A DNA stretch of 64,000 nucleotides from positions 16,300,855 to 16,364,854 of the forward strand of contig OZ020491.1 of assembly GCA_963971405.1 (NCBI GenBank), read 5' to 3'. This DNA is from Psococerastis gibbosa. Taxonomy: Eukaryota > Arthropoda > Insecta > Psocodea > Psocidae. Within the stretch, counting starts at the first letter, position 1; the number at the start of each line of letters is the position of its first letter. A program made the translations under genes and the position numbers. The notes under the pieces were generated by a model that did not search any database, was not told the origin of the DNA, and was given only the letters and a program-made list of their open reading frames with translations. Positions 23,114-36,400 of this stretch are shown in pieces.

Positions 23114-25805
23114 ACGTGGAATTTATTCATAGTCTGATAAGGAAAGAAAAAAACATCGTCCATTTTTCCAGTCTATTTGTATAAAAAATTAACATTGGCT
23201 AATTTAAACGTTCAATATTTCCATGTTTCCAGGCTTAAAAAAATATTCCAGCAGAACATCCCCCGTTTCAATCCGAACACCTACATTTAAGCGCAACCGC
23301 GACTTTGTGACATTCAAGAGGTGAATAAATAAATGCGATAGTGGATAATTTGCACTGAACGGTAATCAATCTCATCAGTTATCACGTTCCATTATTAATC
23401 TATAAAACAAAATGACACTGACGCACAGAGTTGCCACGTTGAGGATCTGGAAATTCCCGACATAGCCAAAACTATTGTTGTTTTTTAGAAATAGTCTACA
23501 TAAAAAAGTTGCTAAAATTTGATTTTCCTCTGAATCCACCTACTGAATTATTTAACAGGTTCAAGAAATCTGCACAATTCGACGTCAGTTAGCAGCCTGG
23601 TACATATTTAATGGATCACCCAATTTTTCTCTGAAATGGTCACTGATGATACTTAAACTAATGAATAAGTCAAATTATTGAGTGATTCAAAATCAATGTA
23701 GCCCACTCTGACGTTTAAATTACAAAAAATAACTTCTATAAGGTTTTTTTTTGCTATAAAAGCATGATTTATCTATATCTACATTATGTAAAGTGAATCT
23801 TAATTCTGTTGTATGCATGTCTCAATAGTGAATTTCACTTCGCTTTAAAAACCCAAAATCTTGAAATCAGTATGAAAATAATTGAGCGTTTAAATATTTA
23901 CCATTCAACACTTAACACCTCATAGGGACACAGTTAATTGTCGACAGCACTTTCAAGAAGTTAAATAGGCTACAAGACTGAGTATTCAGCAATAAAAAAT
24001 TTAATATGCCCTTACCGCAGTATAATGAACAATAGATCTGTGAATTCAGCCATGGGTATTCCTTGTACTACAGCACAATTGAAAATATAAGACTAAGCTA
24101 CCTGTGACAAAATAATAAAAAGAAATGTTAGAACATTAGTAGGTAGACGTACACAACATTAAGACCTGAGTGAAAGAGTTATCACTAATTGGAAAGTGAT
24201 AATACATGATAGCTTTCACAAGCGTGCCGAAGTATTTTAAGAGAAGTCATGAGACTTAATTGTGGATTCCCCATTGATACCGTAAATCAGACTCCCCCAT
24301 AAATGCTCCTCTGCTGGGTCTATCATAACTGACGTCACTGGTTCATAAACTTGAATTCGAATTTTTAAGTTTTCAGAACCAAAGATCGTATATTGTAACA
24401 TAAACTGAAAACACCGTTAAGTATTTAACGCTAGATACGTCGCCTAGCGAAGGAACAACAAGAACTAGAGTCCTCCACACGCTAAGGCCAAGACACCACC
24501 TTGCGGCACAAAAAATGTATAAAAGGATAAGGAACCTAGGAACTTCAAACGTTCATAAGCCATAGTGTTTTTAGCTAGATTTCGGGTGATAGTTAAACTG
24601 GTCCCCTTTCATTTACTTTGTTAAGTAGATACAACTATACAAGCCGTTAATGAGAAACCAAAAATCAATAAAAATTAATTTTTAAATAAGTTAGTTGATT
24701 AATGTTTTCCAAGTATTGCCATAAGTGCCTAGAGCAGTGGGCATAATAAATCCCCCCCCCCCCCAACTGTTTTGGTTAATTTTCTTACGCACATTAACTG
24801 TCTTCAAACCCGCTTTAATTTTTTGCTTTGGTTAATGTCTTGGTTTAGTTTTTAATACTACAAACCTGGTGAGATTGATGGTGATGATTTCGCTAAGCTA
24901 TTAAATTGCCTTCTACGTTTTAGTGGCATTTTAGACTATTCCGACTAACAAATTCTAACACTAAAATACAATTTCTTTTGCTTGATAAGACTGTAAAAAA
25001 ATAGAACAGTAAACATAGTAAATGCAAACGTAACCCAAATTGGACATTCTTTCCATAATAAACAAGATAGAACAAGTAGTTCAATAGGTATGCACTAAAA
25101 GATTAACTAATGATTTCTGAGTTGCACAACCGTCATGCTATTTATAATTCTATTCCAGCACAATGCAATCATACAACATTTGAAATTAAATCAAAATACC
25201 CCTAAATTAAACTAAAATAACAGATAAACTATTGACCGAAAACTTAACAGTACTTATACTAAAAACAGTGGCACATGCATCCTTGAATCCTTAAGAGTAA
25301 ATGAATCCACTTAAAAAGGTGGTTAATTTATCCAAATGGCCGTATTACACGATTAAATAATCCAACGGAGGTGCTGTTTAAAAGATGATGCAAGATTGAG
25401 TCAATGACTGAGAGCTACTATTCCATGGAAAGCCCAACAAAATATCACGAAGCTTACAAAAATAATGAATAAGCGTTACTTCACTCGTAAAAGAAAACTA
25501 TATATATATGTAATTAAATAAATAATTATAAGATTTAACGATACCTACTTGACTAATAAAGAAAAGAAGACAATATGATAGAATTGTTGATAATAAATAA
25601 CAATTCTTATTTCATGCAACATGTCTAAACCAAATGCCAAGGGTCTACTTATATACTCATATATAATTGGTGGAAGGTACAATAGTGAATAGAGAAGCGA
25701 ACCAGTAAAATATGTATTGACTGTAGATTGATCTGGTTGGTACTATAGACAATCTTCTGGGTAAAATCAGCATCGTTATGTAAAGGAATAAAAATTGTTG
25801 CGGCA

Positions 25806-25870
25806 ATAAGGCCCGGTACATACAAATGATTTTCGAAGTCGAGATTTGCCGACTTCTTTTCCAATGTACC
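25806..25870. repeat. F5 fragment
   Basis: Shares ggtacat, cgagatttgccg, cttcttttcca and cccatag with the left part of F5 at 5724, in the same order. Confidence 0.5.
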
Positions 25871-26901
25871 CATAGTGCCAGAAATGTTACGGATCAGAAT
25901 TTCAAGCCCTCCCATAAGAAGTTTCACTTCAAAGCGAACTGATACAATATTTACTGGATAATATTGATTTTGCCAAAATTGATTTTAATGTATAAAAAGC
26001 ATTTTAGGCAAAACGCACTACTAGGCGTAATAAAATAATAATAATAATAATAATGTGGAATGATTTTAAAATGCAATGTTTCAGTTGCTCCGTGTAATAT
26101 TTAATCTTTACCATTTTTTATTTAAGCATACAGTGCTTACTGTGCAAGTTTTGTTCAAAACAAGGGATAAGCAGATTAGAATAATTAATTGTTGAGCAAA
26201 ATAGCAGAACCAAGATAATTAGTTTATCTAGATTGGTTATTGACAAGAAAAAAAAGAATAAGTTGAATGAAACCAATCACAGTCAAAATATAACTAAGTA
26301 CTGGAATCTTTCATGCACAGGCAATATTTAGAAGACCTAGGAAGGGTTTGCAATTCTATATATAAGTCAAACGGTTGACTTTAAATCAAACTAAAATGTC
26401 CATGAACAGTAAAATCACGTTTTCATGAATTTTAGGTTTAAACTAGAATTTTGTGGGATATTCTTATTAGAATCGTTGCAATAAAGACTCTTTTGTGAAG
26501 ATTATTCAGCAAAATTTAAAAATCCCATTATAAATATATTCCATGAGAATTGACTGAGAAAAACTCACAGGGAGATTTGCATAGCTCTTCGACGAGTTGA
26601 GTTAAATCTAAGCTAAATTTAACCGAATCTTCCGTTTAGGTTTCTTTGGAGCATAACAAAGGTCACGTATTTGTAGAGCGCTCTGATGAATGGCCTACGA
26701 CCACAATGCCTCATTATTGATATCCATGCAATCATACCCATTGAATCGCATAACAAGAAACAAATATGGAAAGTGGAAACCCAAGGCTGAAAACTCATTG
26801 AGACCTGTCAAAAAGGGGACACTGAGAGAGAGGAAGGATCACAGTCGGGTGGGGAGGGCACCAGGCGCCAGTGTTAGGGGAGGCCTGCTGCCCACCCGGC
26901 C

Positions 26902-27469
26902 CTATACAGATATCTCGTAATTCACATCAAAATTCATATCGTACACACTCCCTCGGTCAGGGGTTGGGCCTCGAGGTGGCGGGGGCCGAGGATCCGGCGG
27001 CGCTGCCATTTCTATAGAATCCGACATTTCTAGCGCTCTCGCGAACGACATTGGCCTACGCCTCTGATCCCCCGTCGGGGTGGTTGGCGTTACTTTCCGC
27101 TTGACTTGCGGTGATTGAGGAGGGAAGACTTGGACGCCACCGCGAGGCGGAAGAATAGGCGGAGGTCGCGGGGCGTAGGGTTGCTGATTGGGAGATGTAG
27201 GGTTCGATCTGTACAAATCCGGTCGGACGCCCGGCGATGTGTCTTTCCACGTGTAGACCCCTCGCTGCGGCGACCCGGCGAGCTCCCTAATGTTGTCGAC
27301 CGTGTAGTTTGGTCGACAGGAGAGGTCCATAGGCACCTGTCGCACGAGTTCCCCTTCCGAGAGAAACCTGCGCTGGGGACTATCGTACGCCTGTGGAGGC
27401 GGACCTCTCGGACCGCTAACACCAATAAAATCCGGCCGACGCGGCTGTGTCGGTGTACCAGGATTAGAT
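26902..27469 (-). CDS. ZDHHC8: ZDHHC8 exon 7 (C-terminal tail, stop)
   Basis: Residues 395-583. Acceptor CCTTGCAG, stop TAG. Pro/Arg-rich ([20 protein letters not shown]) with the C-terminus NYEISV. The GC content is clearly above that of the surrounding introns. The long plus-strand frame over the same bases is its shadow. Confidence 0.93.
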
Positions 27470-30400
27470 CTGCAAGGGTAATTACATTTAGTAAAGATAC
27501 CCCAATGTTCAGTAAGGCGCATATTCCACCGATCGGCTAGGGCTAAATACAAATACTGTGACGTGGTAACAGACATTCAAGACTTAGGCGGGGTTTCCAT
27601 CGACCTCGCATTGCAGAATGCAAATGACATTGACGGAAATTTGAATTTTTCTTTTTATAGAAATCTATTAAAACGTTTGCACTTAACCATATCCCATGAC
27701 GCCATTTTTTAATTTTAGTTTGCTTGTTTGTGATTTTACTCTATGATCATTGATCAATTTTAACTATGGCATAGAGTAAAACAAACATTTCCGTCAATGT
27801 AATTTGCATTCTGCAATGCGAGGTCGATGGAAATCCCGCCTAAGTCTTGAATGTCTGTTACCACGTCACCGTATTTGTATTTAGCACTAGCAGGTCTGTG
27901 GAATCCACGCCATAATAAAGATACCCCAATGTTCAGTTAAACAATTATTAGAGCAATTCAATGAAGTTCATAAAAATAACATAAATGGCTAGTCCATAAA
28001 CAACCGTAAGAATAAGGGTACAATACATGATTATGATTAGTTTGCACATGGTTGTACATTGCACATGGGACAATATCATGACATTCTTTCCCTTACGGTT
28101 GGTCTTGTTTTATTTTAGAATCCCAACAAAGTCTAGCAATAGGGGTATTCACTGTGTTTGATAGAAAAGGTAAATGGGAAATAGCGAAATAGCTCAGCCT
28201 ACCGGCTGGGTAAAGTGGAAAACTTAGAGAAACACGTTTCCATTGCATTGTTTTTCTACGCAGAAAAACTGGATTTCTATTTTTCTATTTTCCCTCAGTT
28301 TCCTACTTTCCCTTAGGGTAAACCAAACACAGTGAATATCCCTATTATAAACTAAAACGCTCTAGAGCTGCTTAAGGAGCCAACACGCAACAAAACTAAC
28401 TAGTTGTACTTTAAGGAAACATTTCATCTCAAGTTCAGAACAACTAAACTAACAGTGCCTATTAAAAAAAATTGTAAAACAGCGCCATGGTTGTAACCTG
28501 ATAGATAGCAAAGCAAAATAGCGCAATTACAATAAACTGACTACTGGTAGCCCATAAAATATAAGCAACTTGAAGCGACCAGTGGTGTTTAAAAAAAATA
28601 CATCAAATGTGAAAATAATCGAAGACATTTTGTGTCAGATTATAGGGAACGTTTATAATATGGCCAGATGCGGCCCGCCTTCTGGGAAGATATTTTTGCG
28701 ATTATAAAGGGAAACCAATGGGCCATTATATCCCGAATTGAACTGGACCACCCATGTATTGGGTCCTCAAAATTAAATAAATCATATTAAAATGGTCTAC
28801 TATGCTTTTTAGTCACCACTGATCATTAATTTTACAAGCCGCTCTTCACCAGCATTTAAAATTAGGCTGATGAGTATTACCTTTCTGCCCATTTTCCTTC
28901 CCCAGTTAGTCAACTTTAAAATGGAAAACCGTTTCCAATTTAGTAATCAAAATTATTCTAAGAATAAGTACTAATTAGCACTTTACAGTTTACAATATGG
29001 CACAGACTATTTCAGCATAGCTCTGGGCCAATTTAGCCACATGAAAAAGTTTCTGTAAAAACACTGTACTATTCCAACACTATGATGGATTCTGGTTGAA
29101 TGTTTCTGCCCAACTCGTACATAAACATAACAAAAACCCCGAGGCTCGACAACCCATCATGGGATTTAGGCTTGAGTGCTGGTAGAGGGTAGAGGTTTTA
29201 GTGGAGATATTGCGGACTTGCGGTAAGGCGCCCATTCCACCGACCGGCTAGGGCTATTTACAAAAACGGTGACGTGGTAGCAGACATTTAAGACTTAGGC
29301 GGGGTTTCCACCTACCTCGCATTGCAGAATGCAAATGACATTGACGGAAATGTTTGTTTTACTCTATGCCATAGCATTGAATATATAACACTATAGAATG
29401 GTCACGACGGTCAAATATTGCAAACAGGCTTTTCTGGTGAAAAACCTACAAACTAGAAAAAAGGTCGGACGTCCCGCTGGTGTCAGCCCATTGTGCAATT
29501 CGTCAGGGTCCAACTCGTCACATCTTTACCAAGGACGGTCTAAATACCCTCACTATGCAATACTCTCAATTTCTTCCTGCCCCTTCAATTGGCTGCCTAC
29601 TTTAATAATGGCCAGTGGTATATACTGTATATATTTTATTGCTTTCCAATTTATACGTAGTAAAAGGAAAGCTTTGTGATGGTCGAAATTTTTGATTCCG
29701 AGATTTCACCGGATTTACACGTTTTCAGGTCCCAGCAGCCTGATCGGGGCGTTTATAAGACCGGTATTTATTTAATCCACTGGTAAACAAGATAATTTCA
29801 TAATGGAAAGTGCTATTCAAAATTTGTTTGTTTACAGTTATAATCCTTGGGTATTTATTTAACCCCGGTGTTATAAACGCCTCGATCAGACTGCAGGAAC
29901 CCAAAAAAGTGGTTTTTACGAAATGTCTGTCTGTCTGTCTGTCTGCCTGTGCATTGATTTCCGGGCAAACTAAGCGGTCGATTTTGATGAAATTTAGCAT
30001 GCAGGTTTACAAAAATCATACCTCGGGATCGTTTTTTTTTTATTTTGGGCCAATTCAATTTGGGGGGGGGGGGGTTTATTCACAAAAAACGTCTAAAAAA
30101 ATTATTTCTCAAAAACGGCTCCAACGATTTCTTTTAAATTCTCATATATTGTAGTTGTTGTTAATGCTGACAAATTGCGGGGGGTCGCATGCCCCTTGAT
30201 AGTTTGCTTCTGGGGGTAAAAAAATAAAAATAACTAAATTTTAATGAGAAATGACTAAAAAATAATTTTTCTGCGAAACCTTTCTATCGATGATTTCTAC
30301 CTTCAGGCATGTTTTAGGTGTTAAATTGAGTAACTAAACCGGATTGGTTGCTCTTCTCAAAAAAATATTTGATTTTGCACAAAATATTATTTTTTGAAAA

Positions 30401-33400
30401 AATGATAGAAAATTCGCGCTCATCTGCCATTTTTGATGTGTCGTAATTAATGTGTTGGTCTGACCTATCTAGAATTTATCTCACTTCCAGTGACGTCAGG
30501 TGGACAACCCCCCCCCCCCCCCCCCCCGAGATATCGGAGATGTAACAACTGGAAAATCATTTACCATGAAATTACTCATATTCCCTATCTACTAATGTTG
30601 ATAAATTGGAAAGCATGTTCGAGTAAACTCGGACTGGTTCTTTTATTTGACCTAGCATTGTACTTCTGCTCAGCATTGGCTTTCCAACAATAGCTTATTT
30701 TAGAATTGCAGATGATTTAGTTAGACTTAATGGATCTACTGTAAAATACTAAATCTACCTATTATTATTTTGAAGCCGTATATGAGAGCTTCTTCAAATT
30801 CAAATTGGAATAATGCTAAGGCGGCTTTCCACTGGTCAATTATACTTCAAATTTGATTTTGTCATTGACGGAAAATCTTCAATGATGCTTTATTTATTTT
30901 TACACCCAATTCCACTGGTTTTCAACAATTGATCATTTTTGTTTTCAATTTTTTCCAAATTTGTAAGTAAGCCCGCAGTCTTTCTCAAAAAACTAAAAAA
31001 AAAACGTTTAAAAAAATTATTTCTCAAAAGCGGCTCCAACGATTTCTTTTAAATTCATATATATTGTAGTCAATATTAATGTTAATAAAATGCGGGAGGT
31101 CGCTTGCCGCAAGATAGTTTGGTTCTGGGGGTAAAAAATAAAAAAAAAAAAATAAGGAAAAATGACTATAACAAATAATTTTCGATGATTTCTACTTTCA
31201 GACATATTTAAGGTGTTAAATTGAATAACGAAACCGGACAGGTTGCTTTCCCAAAAAAATATTTATTTTTGTGCAAAAAATTATTTTTTTAAAAGATGAT
31301 AGAAAAAAACGGTCACGAGGCATGATTTTTGTGAACCTACATGCTAAATTTCTTTTAAATTAACCGAGTAGTTTGCCCAGAAATCGATGAACAGAAAGAG
31401 TGGCAGACAGGCGGACAGAGCGATAGACAGACATTTTGTAAAAACCACTTTTTTGGGTTCCTGGGACCTCAACACGTGTAAATTTGTTGAAATCTCGGAA
31501 TCGAAAATTTCGACCATGACAAAGCTTTCCTTATATAGGTACTACGTATAAATTGGAGAGCAATAAATAAAGACGTTTGTTGTTGTTTCTATGACTAAAC
31601 CAACCTAGCGGAGTTAGGGCTATAAAGCCCTCTCTCTCTTACACTCAACTAGGAAAGCCCGGGACCGCCTGCTTCACATGCCCTCCGAAGCATGGCCATC
31701 CACTCATTACATCACCTTTCAGTTACCAACAGATTTTTAGCAATTATGAGTTAAACCAAAAAATATATATATACAAATATACAACCAAATAATTCTATTG
31801 TAAGTAATGACAATTAAAAAAAAACCGGTCCGAGATTACTCGAACATGCTTTCCCATATATCAACTACTTAGTAGATAGAGAAAATAAGTAATTTCATGG
31901 TAAATAATTTTCTTTTGGTTTAATTTCGCATATCTCGGGGGGGGGGGGGGGGGGTTCACCTGACGTCACTGGAGGTGAGGTAACCACAATAAATTTAGAA
32001 ATCTATAAAACTCCATTCTATCTAGTGTACGCTGTAACCAGTTGGGAAGGGCAGTCGCCTAGGATATCACCTATCCCAAAGCACTGAATTAATCGATGGC
32101 ATTGCATATTCTAGACCGGTCAGACAACACATTACCCCACAGGAATAATGGCAGGGCACGCAATGCATTTGACCGTGAATTTTCTATCATTTTTTTCAAA
32201 AAAACAAGCAAACAATCAAGGGGCAAGCGACCTCCCGCATTTTGTTTACATTAATAACGACTACAATTTTATTAACATTAATAAGGGCTACAATATATGT
32301 GAACTTAATAGAAATCGTTGGAGCCGTTTTTGAGAAATAATTTTTTTAGACGTTTTTTTTGGAGTTTTTTGAGAATAAAACCCCCCCAAATTGAGTTAGC
32401 CCAAAATAAAAAAAAAATCGTCCCGAGGTGTGATATTTATACGTAGTCTAAGGAAAGCTTTGTGATGGTTGAAATTTTCGATTCCGAGATTTCAACGGAT
32501 TTACACGTTTTGAGGTCCCAGGAACCCAAAAAAAATGTTTTTTACGAAATGTCTGTCTGTCGCTCTGTCTGTCTGTATGTCTGTCTGTCTGTTCATCGAT
32601 TTCTGGGCAAACTATTCGGCCGATTTTGAGTAAATTTTGCATGTAGGTTCATACAAATCATACCTCGAGACAGTTTTTTTTTTATTTCGGGCTAACTCAA
32701 TTTGGGGGGATTCATTCTCAAAAAACTCCAAAAAAACGTCTAAAAAATGATTTCGACAAAACGGCTCCAACGATTTCTTTTAAATTCACATATCTTGTAG
32801 TCGTTATTAATGTTAACAACATGCAGGGGGTCGCTTGCCCCTTGATAGTTTGCTTCTGGGGGTAAAAAAATAAAAATAACTCAATTTTCATGAAAAATTA
32901 TTAAAAAATAATTTTTCTGCGAAACCTTTCTATCGATTATTTCTACCTTCCAGCATGTTTTAGGTGTTAAATTGATTAACGAAACCGGACAGGTTGTTTT
33001 CCCAAAAAACCATTTGGTTTTGAGCAAAAAGTTTGTTTTTTGAAAAAATGATAGAAAATTTACGCTTGAATGCATTGCGTGCCCTGCCATTATTGCTGTG
33101 TGGTATTGTTGTGTTGGTCTGACCTATCTAGAATTTAACTCATCTCCAGTGACATCAGGTGCTACAACCCCCCCCCCCCCCCAAATGTAACTATAGGAGA
33201 ATTATTTACCATGAAATTATTCATTTTCTCTATCTGCTAATTTTGATAAATTGGAAAGCATGTTCGAATAAACTCGGACCGGTTCTTAGAGATGTAAAGA
33301 AAAAAACACACACATTAATGCACGAATTGGACTTATAATTATCTTGAAACATTTAAGTATAAATGAACGAGGCCCGTGAACTGCTCAGTGCTTTCTAAAT

Positions 33401-36400
33401 GCTGTACCTGGCCCTGTTCTGAAACAGGGATAAGGAAGTGTACAATGTGACTTGCAACCCCTAGCTGGACCCAGGTATGAAGCTCCGCGGGTGGTGCTTG
33501 CGTTGAGCAACAGTTCGCTGCCAAGTATCATCTTAGTTCGCGTTTCTATAGAATGGAATCGTAAATGCAGGGGCCTTTCTATAGTGTTATATATTCAATG
33601 GCCATAGTTAAAATTGATCAATGATCATACAGTAAAATCACAAACAAACTAACTAAAATTAAAAATTGGCGTCATGGGATATGTTAAGTACAAACATTTT
33701 AATAGATTTCTATAAAAAGAAAAATTCTAATTTCCGTCAATGTCATTTGCATTCTGCAATGCGAGGTCGATGGAAACGCCACCTAAGTCTTGAATGTCTG
33801 CTACCACGTCACCGTTTTTGTAAATAGCCCTAGCCGGTCGGTGGAGTGGGCGCCTTACCGCGATTTATCCTACTGATGTTACGAATGTGTCCTAAGGATT
33901 GGGTGAACCAAAGCCCAGCGGAAAATGTATCCTCTATATCGAGCTTCAAACCTCAGCCTTCAGAATCATAGACAAATTGTATACCATCCGGACTACGCTA
34001 GGCCTTGTAATATAATACGACGCGAATGTTCACATCTCAGAGCATAAGCTCAGAATTCAGGATGGCGGTCAAACCCAGGTTTTTTTTTCTCGAGATATGC
34101 TACCCCCAAATAAACCCGAAATTGACGTCTCAAACATTACAAGGAGCTTAAAAATATAAGGGAGAACTGAAGGAACCGGGGTTTCACCGCCATCTTGAAT
34201 TCGGAGTTTTTGGTCCAGATTTCCGGATGCCAACATTGAAAAACTTATACAGCTGGTCAGAATTAGTAAAACTAAAAGCATACCGTAAAACCGCCTAAAT
34301 TGGGTCAATTTTCAGTGGATTTTTCAACTCTTGAAATTGTTTGTTGTAATATTTCACAGTTATTGACGTTAATACATAGCAGCACGCACACGAGATTTAG
34401 CAGGAGTCTAGTTTTTCGAATAGAATGGTCCCACTAAGAATAAAAAATTTAAAAGACTGACCCAATTTGGACTCTAAGGGTGGGTAATTTGGGTCACTGA
34501 AAGAACCCATTCTTAACTAGTGCCCTCCCTCTTGTACCACAGTTAAGCGCTACGCGTCTCATTTAGGTTACTCTTAAAACTATTCGAAAATGTCCAAATA
34601 AACATTATTCAATAATATTAGCGGCAAAATGGATAGCTTTTCTCAGTAATTGCCTACAACTGAAGTTTCTTCAGGGTTTTTGAAATTAAAATATTTCAAA
34701 TTTAACTAGGAATTAAAATAAACTAACTTAGCATTATAGGAGTGCCTCACTTTTGCCTAAATTATTTACGTTAGTTATTGAACTGTGTTTACAGACATCA
34801 ACATCGGCATGATGCTTGTCGGTGGTTCTAGAATAATTTTTTTAAACATTTTAGCGCGCTGACTCATAATACACTCTCTGACCCAATATAGGCGGTTTGA
34901 CGGTAGTTGGCAAAATGTTGCCCGATGAAAGTGGCCTAGACTAATAGAAAAAAAAGGTGAAACTGGAGGTTCACTCACCTACGGACGGGGTTGGACAATA
35001 CCAACGGGGTGGGAATGCCGATGGCACGGACGCGCGCCTGCGCAGGAAGCGGATCAGGCGTATGACTACGTGACCGCGGGTGGTGTGGAGGTGGCGCCCT
35101 CATCGGCGGCGGTGGGTACCTCGGCAGCTCCGACATCTCCATCGTCGGAGGGAGGTACAAGTTGGTCTTGGAGCCGGGGCGCTGCAGGGGCGGCGTCGGT
35201 TCACAGTCTTGAGATTGCGAAGCGGTGGGTTCCATGTCCGTGTCCGAACCTCCATCTCGACCGGGCGATAGCTGTGCACAAAATTAGAAAGATAAGTTAC
35301 CATAATGTTGTGATCGCTATTTGAGTCAAAGAGAGAAAACCCCCTCACAATATTCCCACGCGAAAACGGTTTCCCTTCTTCGTTACCGCCCACAGGTTTC
35401 TGGTGCACACTGGCTAATAAAAGATAAATAAAATACTGTATTGTATTCATTCTTGAAACCTTAAAAAATTTGATAGAGGATATTATTTCTTTGGCATCAA
35501 TTAATAGCCATGTAAAATTGGCATTTTTATCTCTACAGCTACTATAATATGAGGATAAGAATTTAAAACTTCGGTCAAGACGAAACATCAAGCTAATTAA
35601 TTTTTTGCTTTACTATGAAGTTTATCACAACTTCAATTCAATTTGTCAACAGCTATTTTATAGGTTTACTACATAGAAATTGTTAACGTATCTTACTTCT
35701 TAGTTAATAAAATAAGAGTCAAGCTTAGGGGTTATAAATGTGTTGGTGAATTTCCTCATAAAGCCAAGGGCCAAAATAAATATTATATTTTTTAATATTG
35801 GTATGATTCAGACACAGTAAAAGACAATCAATCAATAATAACATCAACAGGCACGTTGTCCCTTGGAGGAAAGCTTACAAAAATCTCTACCACGTGACGA
35901 TATCAATCATAGAGTACAATACTGAGCTGCATAGACCATCATTTACAGGTATTCCATTCCCGCGAGACAAACTAGAAAAGTTAAAATTTAAAAAATAAAA
36001 AGATCAGCTGCAATCCAGCATATTTCTATTATTTCATTTATCCATTATAATTTGATTTGTCTCACAGGACAGGACACATTTTTGGCATGCTGCGCAGCAC
36101 GATTTTAATTCACAGTAAGGTGCCCATTCCACTGACCGGCTAGGGCTATTTCCAAAAACGGTGACGTGGTAGCAGACATTCAAGTCTTAGGTGGCGTTTC
36201 CACCGATCTCGCATTGCAGAATGCAAATGACATTGACGGAAATGTTTGTTTTTCTTTTTATAGAAATCTATTAAAATGTTTGTAATTAACATATCCCTTG
36301 ACGCCATTTTTTAATTTAAATTAGTTTGTTTGTGATTTTACTGTATGATCATTGATCATTTTTAACTATGGCATAGAGGAAAATTCCGTCAATTCTGCAA

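Larger units (their letters stand above)
21801..26901. other. Intergenic region between the SRRM2-like and ZDHHC genes
   Basis: 5.1 kb without a supported gene. It holds a SINE1 (22344-22551), an F1 element (22931-23113), a C-run near 24751, an F5 fragment (25806-25870) and an ATA/AAT microsatellite (about 26036-26053). It should include the 5' region of the SRRM2-like gene and the 3' UTR of the ZDHHC gene; neither boundary is visible. Confidence 0.5.
29375..33600. mobile_element. 4.2-kb TIR transposon nested in F2 (non-autonomous or decayed)
   Basis: The terminal 24 bases (29375-29398, starting cattgaatatataacac) are perfectly inverted at 33577-33600. Both sides are flanked by gccatag (29368-29374 and 33601-33607), a 7-bp target duplication that is present once in intact F2 copies. 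No transposase frame is left. The interior is mostly TEA copies plus a SINE1, and about 1 kb of core sequence remains. The left end continues tggtcacgacgg, which resembles the subterminal part of P-element ends, but the 7-bp duplication differs from the 8 bp of P elements, so the superfamily is open. Confidence 0.75.
29224..33857. mobile_element. F2 foldback element split by a 4.2-kb insertion
   Basis: The 29224-29374 arm and the 33601-33857 arm are the two halves of one F2. Removing 29375-33600 and one copy of the 7-bp duplication leaves 401 bp, against 402 bp for the intact F2 at 27513. The outer arms read taaggcgcccattccaccg and the inverse. Confidence 0.8.

Noticed and set aside
27115..27540. 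141-codon plus frame, Arg-rich
   Set aside because: It lies wholly over ZDHHC8 exon 7 on the other strand, and the GC-rich exon explains the open frame.
29398..33524. A transposase for the 4.2-kb nested element
   Set aside because: All frames inside are short and mostly within TEA copies; none shows DDE or THAP features.
35100..35591. 163-codon minus frame over ZDHHC8 exon 6
   Set aside because: Wrong frame over the exon and read-through into the intron; the exon frame gives the Pro-rich tail with proper splice sites.
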